The translations under genes were made by a program, and so were the position numbers. A stretch of 64,000 nt of DNA from an uncultured Clostridia bacterium (GTDB taxonomy: Bacteria > Bacillota > Clostridia > Oscillospirales > Acutalibacteraceae): contig CANPXF010000004.1 in the NCBI GenBank assembly GCA_947585745.1, forward strand, positions 1 through 64,000, given 5' to 3'. The notes under the pieces were generated by a model that was not told the DNA's origin, ran no database searches, and worked only from the letters and a program-made list of their open reading frames with translations. Of this stretch, positions 7,199 to 15,952 are shown one piece after another. The number at the start of each line of letters is the position of its first letter. The first letter of the stretch is position 1.

Positions 7199-8353
7199 AT
7201 GAAATCATTTAATGGTAATCGCCTCAAAATGGCGCGTCAATACAGAGGAATGACGGTAGAAGAGCTTTCGCAAAAAATAAATGTAAGTAAACAGGCTGTC
7301 TCGCAATATGAAACCGACAAAATTGAAGATGTTCCTTTTCAAAAAATTCTTGCTATTTCCAATGTTTTAAATTTTCCATACAAATATTTTGCTCAAGAAG
7401 ATATTTCCAATATTAAGACAGGGACAACCTATTTTCGCTCATTAATGAAAACAAGCAAAAAATACCGATTGGCACAAGAGATCAAGATGGAGCACATTGC
7501 AACCATTTATTCTTTTTTGAATGAGTATGTCATCTTTCCTTATCTTAACTTACCGGCGTGGATAGGCGAAATATCATCACCCGTAGAAGCGGCGAAAAAG
7601 TTGCGTGATTACTGGGAACTTGGAGATAAACCTATTGATAGCATAATGCGTATTGTTGAACGAAATGGGATTATCGTAACAACTTTTTCAACAGATACCG
7701 ATGATATTGATGCATTCAGTCAATATGTTGAAATGAATGATTTTGATGTATATATTATTGCTCTATCCAACAACAAAGAATCTGCTGCGAGAATCAATTT
7801 TGATATAGCGCATGAACTTGGACACATCGTGCTGCATGAATGGAGTGAAGATGAGGAAGTTCTTTCGCGTGAAGAATTTAAAGCAAAAGAAAAGGAAGCG
7901 AACGAATTTGCGGCCGCTTTTCTTTTGCCGGAAACATCATTTGCTCAAGAAGTATCCTTGGACCCACAAAAACTGGACTATTATGTTCAGTTAAAACGCA
8001 GATGGAAAGTTTCTGTTGCGGCTATGCTTTACAGAAGTTGTAGCCTCGGTATTATTACTCAGGGACAATATCAATATCTGATGCGTGTTATGCAAAATAA
8101 GGGATGGCGCAAGTCTGAACCATTGGATAATACAATTGAGGCTGCGAACCCATCGCTCTTTTCCGATGCAGTTGATCTACTACTTGTCAACAATGTGTTT
8201 ACGCCAAAAGAGTTTGTTGATGAATTGGGAGATATGGGACTTGCGATGAATCCAGACGAATTAGAGATTTTGCTTAATCTCCAAAAAGGAACTTTATCGG
8301 TACGAAAAACAGAACCGATTCAAATGGTAATGCTTAAAAATAAGGAGCAATAA
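7199..8353 (+). CDS. XRE-family HTH / ImmA-IrrE metalloprotease fusion
   Basis: A 384-residue protein. Residues 5-65 form an XRE helix-turn-helix (VEELSQKINVSKQAVSQYE). The middle is an ImmA/IrrE zinc-metallopeptidase with HELGH at 205-209 and a downstream KEANEFAAAFLLP segment (Glu233/Glu236) giving the third metal ligand. About 100 extra residues follow. Known relatives cleave repressors (ImmA of ICEBs1, IrrE of Deinococcus) to switch on mobile elements or stress genes. Here the DNA-binding and protease parts are in one chain, so it may both sense a signal and act at a promoter. The next gene starts 4 bp after its stop, so they are co-translated. Confidence 0.9.
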   Translation: MKSFNGNRLKMARQYRGMTVEELSQKINVSKQAVSQYETDKIEDVPFQKILAISNVLNFPYKYFAQEDISNIKTGTTYFRSLMKTSKKYRLAQEIKMEHIATIYSFLNEYVIFPYLNLPAWIGEISSPVEAAKKLRDYWELGDKPIDSIMRIVERNGIIVTTFSTDTDDIDAFSQYVEMNDFDVYIIALSNNKESAARINFDIAHELGHIVLHEWSEDEEVLSREEFKAKEKEANEFAAAFLLPETSFAQEVSLDPQKLDYYVQLKRRWKVSVAAMLYRSCSLGIITQGQYQYLMRVMQNKGWRKSEPLDNTIEAANPSLFSDAVDLLLVNNVFTPKEFVDELGDMGLAMNPDELEILLNLQKGTLSVRKTEPIQMVMLKNKEQ

Positions 8354-8357
8354 TACA

Positions 8358-9251
8358 ATGCTGATTGACGAAATAATTGATTTTTGCGATGGCCATTATT
8401 CATCTCAAGATACAAAATGTAGTTGTTCGGACTGTAATCATCAAAATAGTTGTTCGGGCAGTTGTAAGCAATGCCTTGAAGAGATTCATTATCCAAACAA
8501 ATATCCACTTGGAAAGAAAGATTATGATTGTTGCAATCTAATGAATTTTTATGTTTGTGACTATACACATAAATATGCTTCTGAAATGCTTTATTTGCTA
8601 CGTGAAAGTGAAGCACTAAAAGAAATAAAAAATTATCATATTATGTCAATTGGTTGTGGGGGAGCGCCAGATCTTATTGCATTTGAAAGATACATTATGG
8701 ATTCAGGAATAGACAAAACCATATCTTATTGGGGAATTGATAAGAATAAATTATGGCAACCGATACATGATGTAATAAGTGAATACAGAAATTCAATAAT
8801 TGGAAAAGCACAATTTGATTATGCTGATGCAATTCAGTTGTTCAATCAACATTCTGTGAAATCAACGAATGTACTTATATTGCAATATATTATTTCACAT
8901 TTTTACAATACTAACCAGATTGCAATTATTGATTCATTTTACGACGACCTCATAAAAAATATTATAAAGCACAAGGAGGACGGAGTTCCTTTTGTTATCC
9001 TTATTAATGATGTAAACAGCAATAATAGGGGGCGTGACTATTTTATTGATTTGTGCGAAAAACTTTCACAATCAAACCTCACCGGTACATATTCGCAATT
9101 CTACTTTAATTACCGAATTCAAAATGATCATCAAAAATATGGAACGATGCATCAGCAAAATGAGTTATTGTTCAAAGTGCCCAATAAGCTTAACAAATAT
9201 GAACCATGGCGAGTTTGCTCAAGTGCACAAATGTTAATTGAGCTGAAATAG
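8358..9251 (+). CDS. Cys-rich SAM-methyltransferase-like protein
   Basis: A 297-residue protein. The first 70 residues hold ten cysteines (10, 21, 23, 26, 32, 36, 39, 58, 59, 67), enough for zinc or an Fe-S cluster. A Rossmann-type start then follows: MSIGCGGAPD (96-105) resembles methyltransferase motif I, and YWGIDKN resembles the acidic end of strand 2. A later segment (VLILQYIISHFYN) sits where class I methyltransferases have motif IV. No standard target-base motif is seen, so the substrate is unknown. It is tightly packed between the ImmA/IrrE gene (4 bp) and the DUF1848 gene (18 bp). Confidence 0.7.
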   Translation: MLIDEIIDFCDGHYSSQDTKCSCSDCNHQNSCSGSCKQCLEEIHYPNKYPLGKKDYDCCNLMNFYVCDYTHKYASEMLYLLRESEALKEIKNYHIMSIGCGGAPDLIAFERYIMDSGIDKTISYWGIDKNKLWQPIHDVISEYRNSIIGKAQFDYADAIQLFNQHSVKSTNVLILQYIISHFYNTNQIAIIDSFYDDLIKNIIKHKEDGVPFVILINDVNSNNRGRDYFIDLCEKLSQSNLTGTYSQFYFNYRIQNDHQKYGTMHQQNELLFKVPNKLNKYEPWRVCSSAQMLIELK

Positions 9252-9269
9252 GTATGGGAGGTGAAATAA

Positions 9270-10205
9270 ATGATAATTAGTGCAAGCAGACGTACAGATA
9301 TACCAACATACTATTCAGAATGGCTATTAAACAGAATTAAAGAAGGCTTTGTATACGTGCGGAATCCTATGAATATCCATCAAATCAGTAGAATTCCTCT
9401 ATCACCGGAAGTCGTTGACGGAATAGTCTTTTGGACAAAAAATCCATTGCCAATGATAGAAAGACTTGACGAACTGTCCCCATATGTATACTATTTTCAA
9501 TTTACAGTAAATTCATATGGAAAAGATGTTGAACCGAATATTCCGTCAAAAAATGATGTGATTATACCCGCTTTTCAGAGACTGTCAAAAATGATTGGAA
9601 AAGAAAAGGTTATATGGAGATATGATCCCATCTTCTTTAACGGAAAATACACCATTGATTATCATATAAAATACTTTAAAATGCTTTCTGCAAAACTCGC
9701 TGGATATACCGAAAAATGCACTATCAGCTTTATTGATCTATATAAAAACACTCAAAGGAATATCTCCTCACTTAATATTCAAGTTCCCAATATTGAGCAA
9801 ATCGAAATGCTTGTAACTCATTTAAATCAAATTGCATCTGAATATGGTATATATATTGATACTTGTGCAGAAAAAATAGATCTTGAAAAATTCGGAATTA
9901 TTCATTCGCATTGTATTGATAAGCCGCGTTTTGAACTTCTTGGACAATACTCTCTAAATGTTGACAAAGATAAAAATCAACGTCCTGAATGCGGTTGCTT
10001 TTCCAGTATTGATATCGGAACTTATAATACATGTAAAAACGGATGCCTGTATTGTTATGCAAATTACAGTGAAAAAACAGTGAATAATAATTTTTTATTG
10101 CATGATCCGACTTCCCCTCTTTTGTTTGGCACGGTACGTGAAAACGATGTGGTAAAAGAGAGAGAGGTTCATTCATGTAGAGATTGTCAAATGAAGTTAT
10201 TTTGA
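9270..10205 (+). CDS. DUF1848 family radical-SAM-like protein
   Basis: A 311-residue protein that opens with MIISASRRTDIP, the hallmark start of DUF1848. Near the C-terminus is CKNGCLYC (Cys255, Cys259, Cys262), the CX3CX2C spacing that binds the [4Fe-4S] cluster of radical-SAM enzymes, preceded by a conserved GCFSSIDIGTYN stretch with Cys241 and Cys243. Having the cluster motif at the C-terminal side is unusual for radical SAM proteins but normal for this family. Reaction unknown. It is the last gene of the operon; decayed genes follow 23 bp later. The RBS is GGGAGGTG before the ATG at 9270. Confidence 0.88.
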   Translation: MIISASRRTDIPTYYSEWLLNRIKEGFVYVRNPMNIHQISRIPLSPEVVDGIVFWTKNPLPMIERLDELSPYVYYFQFTVNSYGKDVEPNIPSKNDVIIPAFQRLSKMIGKEKVIWRYDPIFFNGKYTIDYHIKYFKMLSAKLAGYTEKCTISFIDLYKNTQRNISSLNIQVPNIEQIEMLVTHLNQIASEYGIYIDTCAEKIDLEKFGIIHSHCIDKPRFELLGQYSLNVDKDKNQRPECGCFSSIDIGTYNTCKNGCLYCYANYSEKTVNNNFLLHDPTSPLLFGTVRENDVVKEREVHSCRDCQMKLF

Positions 10206-10228
10206 TTATTGAGATTTAAGAGGTCAAA

Positions 10229-11141
10229 ATGATATACGATACTATCGTAGATGTAAAAGAAATAAATAAGGGCTGGTCAGGCGATAAGAAATACTGTGTA
10301 GCCGACGAAAGCGGTACGCGGTATCTTTTGCGAGTTTCTGACATTTCGCAGCACGATACGAAACAGTCTGAATTCAATATGATGAAACAGGTTGCCGCTT
10401 TGGGTGTGCCTATGTGTCAGCCAATCGAGTTTGGAACCTGCGAAGATGGTGTCTATTCTATCCAGAGCTGGATCGACGGAGAAGATGCAGAAGAAGATGT
10501 CGTGCCCACTCTGTCTGACACCGAGCAGTAAGTGTATGGTCTTGAAGCCGGTCACATACTGTGCAAGATTTACTCCATACCAGATCCTGCAACGCAGTAG
10601 GACTGGGAGAGCCTATTCAATCGAAAGATGGATTATAAGATTCAGGAATACGGTGAATGTCCCATCAAGTATGGAAACGGACAGGCTTTTATCGACTACA
10701 TAAATGCAAACCGCCATTTGCTGAAAAATCGTCCGCAGATATACCAACACGGTGACTATCATATTGGAAACATGATTATTGATGCAACTGGGTAGCTGCA
10801 TATCATTGAATTTAGCCGCAATGATTACGGGGATCCGTGGGAGGAATTTAACCGTATCGTATGATGCGCTCAGAAGGCTCCTCTCTTTGCATCTGGTATG
10901 GTAAGCGGATACTTTGACGGGTGAGGTTCCTCAGGATTTATGGAAGCTGCTTGCTCTTTATATTTCGAGCAACACGCTTTCCTCTGTGTACTGGGCGATT
11001 CCTTTCAGTCAGGATGAGGTAAACACCATGCTGAATCAAGCCAAAGAGGTTCTGGTTTGGTATGACAATATGCGCAACCCCATACCGACATGGTATTTCA
11101 AAGGTTACTATCTGCAGTATATTGACGGTATTCCCTTTTAG
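10229..11141 (+). pseudogene. Aminoglycoside-phosphotransferase-like pseudogene
   Basis: The frame from 10229 matches APH/choline-kinase-like phosphotransferases, with the Brenner-like motif HGDYHIGNM and a following IIEF...NDYGDPWEEFNR segment in which a metal-binding Asp is replaced. It is broken by in-frame TAA at 10529, TAG at 10598, TAG at 10793 and TGA at 10862, and by a one-base frameshift near 10,915. After the frameshift the C-terminal part (GEVPQDLWKLLALYISSNTLSS) continues to TAG at 11139. Otherwise the amino acid sequence is still well preserved, so inactivation is recent. Intact relatives would phosphorylate a small molecule. Confidence 0.85.
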
Positions 11142-11937
11142 CTAAAGAACGCCTTCGATTTCTCGTTTGTCAGTAAGTACGGAAAGGTTTTAAGGTCTAT
11201 GATGATCAGGACACCGGTAATATCTGCTTTGGGGCCGAGAAAAATGTGTAGCACTATTTTGTAAAGTTTGCAGGTGCGCCTACCGAGCAGTATAACGGTA
11301 ATCCGGCAGATGCCATTACCAGACTGAAAGCAACTTTACCTGTGTATAGCGATCTGCAGATGATAACCTGATCTAATTCGCCGAGGCTGAGAATATTGGC
11401 GGCGGATTTGCCATGGTGTTCAAATGGACGGACAGCGATTGTAGGGACAGAATGTACCCTTCGGCGCATTAGAGATTCATACAGCTGCCTGTAGAAGCTA
11501 AACTGAATGTTTTTCGTGATATTCTGAGTTTCTTTGAATATATCGCATCTCATAACTATGTAGCCATTGACTTCTATGACGGAAGCATTATGTACGATTT
11601 TGCGAATGAAAGGACCACGATCTGTGATATCGATTTTTTCCAAAAGCAACCGTGCATCAACAATATGGGAAGTATGTGGGGTAGTTCTCGCTTCCGGGCT
11701 CCAGAGGAATTCCGATTTGGAGCAGTCATTGATGAAGTTATGAACGTCTATACTGTCGGAGCTACAGCCTTTGTCTTCTTTGGCGAGAGTACAATCGCAC
11801 AATAGACAAATGACAGATCAGCGACAAGCTCTTTGCCGTTGTTGAAAGGGCCGTAAGCGATGACAGGCCTTCCAGACAACAGTCGATTAAACAACTTAGA
11901 GAAGAATGGGAAACCCTCCATAACGGGTAGGAGTGTG
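11142..11937 (+). pseudogene. Protein-kinase-like pseudogene continuing the APH gene
   Basis: Translation with several frameshifts and stops gives a degraded protein-kinase fold: YVAIDFYDGSIMYDF (catalytic-loop-like), TICDIDFF (DFG-like position) and GSSRFRAPEEF...VYTVGATAFVFFG (the APE and helix F region). It starts right after the APH-like part in line with it. I suspect a two-domain phosphotransferase/kinase gene originally, or two adjacent genes. It is clearly non-functional here. Confidence 0.7.
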
Positions 11938-11941
11938 TGAA

Positions 11942-12444
11942 ATGAATAAATTGCAAAACATATACGATGGCCAAGTTTTTTTGATGGATATAAGAAGCTA
12001 CGGGACAATCAGTATAGTGCAAATAATCTTGAAGAGAAACTTGCTCTTTTCTATCATGCACCGAATCTTCACAAAAAAGCAGTTCTTGATCTTGGATGCG
12101 ATTACGGCGAAAATTGTGCCCAATCCAAAATGCTTGGTGCAACCGCGCCGATTGCAGGAGCAAGTTGGTTGAGAGGTTCTGAAGGCAATATACTTCATTA
12201 CAACTTAACTGATTATGCCCAAAATGGGAAGCGTAGTACAAGATGGATCGTTGATGGGGCTGAGAAGTATCACCGCACTTTCTCTGAAATTATCAATGCA
12301 CTTGTCGAAGCAAGCGTCACCATTGAAAAAATGCTTGAAACTATTCCTACCAAAGAAACGATCAAACATGATAAAAGCTGGGAAACGGATCTGTACAAGC
12401 CGAATTTCCTTTTGATTAAGGTATTAAAATGTAAGGAATTGTAG
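11942..12444 (+). pseudogene. Class I SAM methyltransferase pseudogene with internal deletion
   Basis: The start (MNKLQNIYD) and, after a frameshift near 11,980, the motif I region VLDLGCDYGENCAQ belong to a small-molecule methyltransferase. The sequence then jumps from the end of motif I directly to the C-terminal part (APIAGASWLRGSEGNILHYNLTDY...YHRTFSEIINALVEA), so roughly 70 residues of the core are missing. Together with the two preceding pseudogenes it looks like a decayed drug- or metabolite-modifying cluster. Confidence 0.8.
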
Positions 12445-12480
12445 TCTGAAATTATAAACTAAAATATCGGAGGATATATA

Positions 12481-14811
12481 GTGTTAAATTATAGAAATTT
12501 AAACGAAATTGAATTTGAATATCTTTGTCAAGATATTATGCAACAAAAACTCGGAGTTGAATTGCATAGATTCGCTGTGGGACGAGATGGTGGTATAGAT
12601 TTAGCCGATAATGTAGACACAAAAAATATCATAATACAAGTTAAGCATTATATGCGTTCTACAGTTGCGTAACTGATTGCTTCACTTAGACGAGAACTCG
12701 CTAAAGTGCAAAAATTAAATCCGCATCAATATTATATATGTTGTTCGACAGAACTCACTCCCCAAAAAGTACAAGAGGTATATTCGATGTTTTCTGAGTA
12801 TATGGACTCGCCATCTAATATTATCACATTAAATGAAATAGATGATTTTCTTAATAAAGATGATAATATTGAAATACTTAAAAAGCATTATAAACTATGG
12901 ATTGAATCTACAGGTATATTATAGAATATCGCAAATAATGTTTTGTTTGTTGATTGTGAAGTGTTGCTTTCTAATATACAGAAGGATGAAAAACTGTTTG
13001 TTCAAACATCTGCTTATTATAAGTCGCTAAATTGTTTAGAAAACAACAAAACTCTGTTTATTACGGGGAATCCCGGTGTAGGAAAAACAATTACTTTAAA
13101 GATGCTTGTTTTATATTATGCTGCAAACGGGTATAAAGTCAGGTATACGACTAACACATCAGATTTGCAAGCGCTAAAAAAATCTCTCGCCCAGAATGCT
13201 AAAACTAAAGAAATTATACTTATTGATGATTGTTTTGGACAGGCATATTTTCAAATGAAAGATAGCCAAAATAATGAATTATTATCTTTGATTAAATATG
13301 TAAATATGTCAACTAATAAGCGTCTTGTTTTGAATTCACGTGTTACGATATTTCAAGAAGCCAAAGATCGAAATGTGGAACTTGTTAAAAGTTTTGAAAA
13401 TGATGAATATAGGGTTTTTATAATAGATATGACAGCAATGTCGAACATCGAAAAAGCAAAAATATTTTATAATCATCTGTCTTTTAACAAAATAAAAAGT
13501 GAATATTTTGAAGAAATAAAGAAAGATCGAAGATATAGAAAAATAATTAATCATCCGAATTACAATCCTCGACTTGTAGAATTTATATGCAACCCTAATC
13601 GTTATGCAAAGATAGAGCCGGAACAATACTATCAGTTTATTGTTCAACATTTAGAAAATCCTAAAGAAATATGGAAAGATGAGTATGAAAGGAAACTACA
13701 AAAGACGGATCGCATTCTTCTTTCAACTATATACTCATTTTCCGATTCTGCAACGGATTTAGAGAGTATTAAAGAGTGTTTTGAAAAAAGGATTTCTTTA
13801 GAAACGGATGTTGATATAACTATTAATCAATTTGATGCGTCTTTAAATCGTTTACTAGATGGATTCGTAGTAATAATTGATAATGGTAAAAGCAAAAAAT
13901 TATCTATGGCCAATCCGTCTATAAACGATTATTTGGATGGCCATTTCAAAGAAAATTCGATGGAGAAACAAGCTTTAATAAAGAACGCTACTCACATTGA
14001 GCAAGTAAAGCGGTTAATAATCAATAATGAATTTGATAATTGGGGGAAAACTTCGACAGAGAAACATACAATTGACACATATGTTTTTTGTGACAACAAG
14101 CAAAAAGATGCTACAATAGTATATTTCATTTGTAAATATACTATTCTTGATAGCTATTACACTAAACCTATACTTTCTTTTTTATCAAATCCGTCCAATC
14201 TTTATCATAATGGACGTGTAGAAACGCATGCAGAGGAAATAGTAAAGATTCTGTTTAATAATAAAAGTGTGTATACTTTCTACAAAGTATTAGAATTTCT
14301 AAACTCTGGGGATAATTTAACTGACTTTTTAAGCTTTTTTGATCTTGATAGCTTACCCAAACTGTTACTGGATATTAGTGAACTGTTTCGAGAACCTTAT
14401 CGAGATGGATTTGTAACTACATCAATAAATGCAGTAAAAATTGCTATTGAAGATTATTGTGATGATGTGTATGCCGGCGATTATGTTCCTGATGTGAGCA
14501 GAGCAGTTGATATGGCAACTTCTTTTGAAGAATATGGTTGGGAATTTTATGAATATTATGTTACGCAGCAAATTGAAGACGATGTGTCTTATGTTGTGGA
14601 AAGCGAGATTTATGACAAGATAAAATGTCTTCCCGAAGATATTGTAATACCAAACTCTTATATAAGTAATTTGCCTATAAGTGTCCATGGCGTGGATAAT
14701 TTAGTTAGGTTATACTTAGAAGATGTTGATGTTGAGTATGAGTATCATGAACCGCACGCTACAAATAATGATTTCAAAATTGATCTTATTTTTCAAAGGG
14801 ATTGTGAGTGA
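12481..14811 (+). pseudogene. Restriction endonuclease-like / STAND NTPase gene with two in-frame stops
   Basis: One reading frame of 776 codons from GTG at 12481 (RBS GGAGG). Codons 1-63 are an Mrr-like PD-(D/E)xK nuclease start (Asp40, Gln53, Lys55: GGID...IIQVK). Then comes a P-loop NTPase with Walker A GNPGVGKT (about 196-203) and Walker B IILIDD, of the kind I would call a novel STAND NTPase, and a long alpha-helical C-terminus. TAA at codon 64 (12670) and TAG at codon 148 (12922) interrupt the nuclease-NTPase linker; everything else is open. Nuclease-STAND architecture is typical of antiphage sensors. If translation restarts at 12943 the NTPase part (622 codons) could still be made. I list it as a pseudogene. 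Confidence 0.8.
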
Positions 14812-14838
14812 ATTACCAAACAAAGGGAGTTGGATATC

Positions 14839-15645
14839 ATGACCGGAGCAATCTATGCCCGCTATTCCTCGGATAGTCAGCGATAGGAGTCTATCGAGGG
14901 GCAATTACGTGAATGTAAAGCATTTGCGGAAAAGAATGATATTCAAATCCATATATTGATCGTGCGATGTCAGCAAAGCCGGATAATCGTCTAGACTTTC
15001 GGCGTATGATCAAGGAGAGTGGCAAGGGTTTATTTGATGTTGTCATTGTATGGAAACTCGATCATTTTGCTCGTAATCGATACGCTTCTGCACGCTATAA
15101 ATCTATGCTCCGCAAGAATGGAGTAAAAGCCATATCTGCTACAGCAGCAATTGGCGGAGACGGAAAAGAGCATTGAAAACATGTTGAGTGCCATACAGCA
15201 GGGAATTATCACTCCATCTACAAAACAAAGAATGGACGAGTTGGAATCAAGAAAAAGCGAGTTAATGGTCCAGATTGGCAAAGAAGAAATGGCAAGGCCG
15301 ATGCTTACCAAAGACCAGATCGTATTTTGGTTCCACCGATTCAGAAAACTGGATACAAACAAATTGGAGCATCAGCGCCAATTGATTGACAGTTTTGTGA
15401 ATGCGATATTCCTGTATGACGATAAAATGATTATCACTTTCAACTACAAAGACGGAACGAAAACCATTACTTTTTTTGATCTTGAAAGATCGGAATTGAG
15501 TTCTGATATAAACGGTTTAGGGGAGACAAAACAAAAAGCAAGTCCAAAGGGCTTGCTTTTTGTTTTGCCAACTGGGCTCGAAAGGTGGAAAAAGGAAATG
15601 CTCCTGCGTGAGCATTTACCCGCCGTTGGGTTTAGTCCGTTTTAA
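14839..15645 (+). pseudogene. Large serine recombinase remnant
   Basis: The N-terminus IYARYSSDSQR (catalytic serine region), LRECKAFAEKNDIQI, then DRAMSAKPDNRLDFRRMIKE and VIVWKLDHFARNRY mark a TnpX/Tn4451-type large serine recombinase. It has TAG at 14884, a frameshift near 14,960, and a deletion of most of the recombinase and zinc-ribbon domains near 15,160. The C-terminal coiled-coil and tail remain in another frame (15151-15645). The tail runs straight into repeat A. Intact enzymes are over 500 residues. It was probably the mobility gene of one of the stacked elements. Confidence 0.85.
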
Positions 15646-15697
15646 TCTTTAATACCGCCCTTTCAAGCGAGCGCGGAGTTTTTTATATCAACTGAAC
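15521..15697. repeat. tRNA-Asn-associated structured repeat, copy A
   Basis: First of four related repeats. It contains an 18-bp terminator-like stem (15528-15545 with 15549-15566), an exact 15-base inverse complement of the tRNA-Asn T-arm (15568-15582), and a second hairpin with a 10-bp stem (GGAAATGCTC/GAGCATTTCC, one mismatch in this copy) inside GGNGG/CCGCC. A degenerate tRNA-3'-end-like stretch (AGGGGAGACAAAAC) precedes the first stem. It overlaps the 3' end of the serine recombinase remnant. Confidence 0.85.
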
Positions 15698-15867
15698 AGC
15701 GCTATCGTTATTATGGAGAGAAAAGCAGTTTGCTTTACAAAATTTTATATCCTAAAGGTCAATAAAAATGCATTGAGGTCAAAATATAGGCATTCAGGGT
15801 AATTTGATTGATTGTTAGAAAATGGATAGTAAAATAGATTTTAAGTTTAATTAATGCGGAGGATTTA
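15698..15867. other. Gene-free AT-rich segment
   Basis: Nothing beyond AT-rich sequence that leads into the agrB fragment. No promoter stands out clearly. Confidence 0.4.
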
Positions 15868-15951
15868 ATGGAAAAACTATTAAATAATATTACTTTATAT
15901 CTAAGCTGTAATGACAATTATGATGAAAATACAAAAGAAGTAATATATTAG
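15868..15951 (+). pseudogene. Truncated agrB-like fragment (27 codons)
   Basis: A GGAGG RBS and ATG start a 27-residue peptide (MEKLLNNITLYLSCNDNYD...) that resembles the extreme N-terminus of AgrB autoinducer-processing proteases, which begin with a similar amphipathic helix and a KEVYxYG-like segment. It stops at TAG exactly where the membrane part should begin, and the next bases are the 3' end of the convergent kinase gene. I read it as what is left of an agr locus. A genuine small peptide gene is the alternative. Confidence 0.45.
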
Positions 15952-15952
15952 T

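Noticed and set aside
10229..14886. Stop-codon reassignment or readthrough to explain in-frame stops in several island genes
   Set aside because: All three stop codons occur, together with frameshifts and deletions, and neighbouring intact genes end normally. Decay explains it better.
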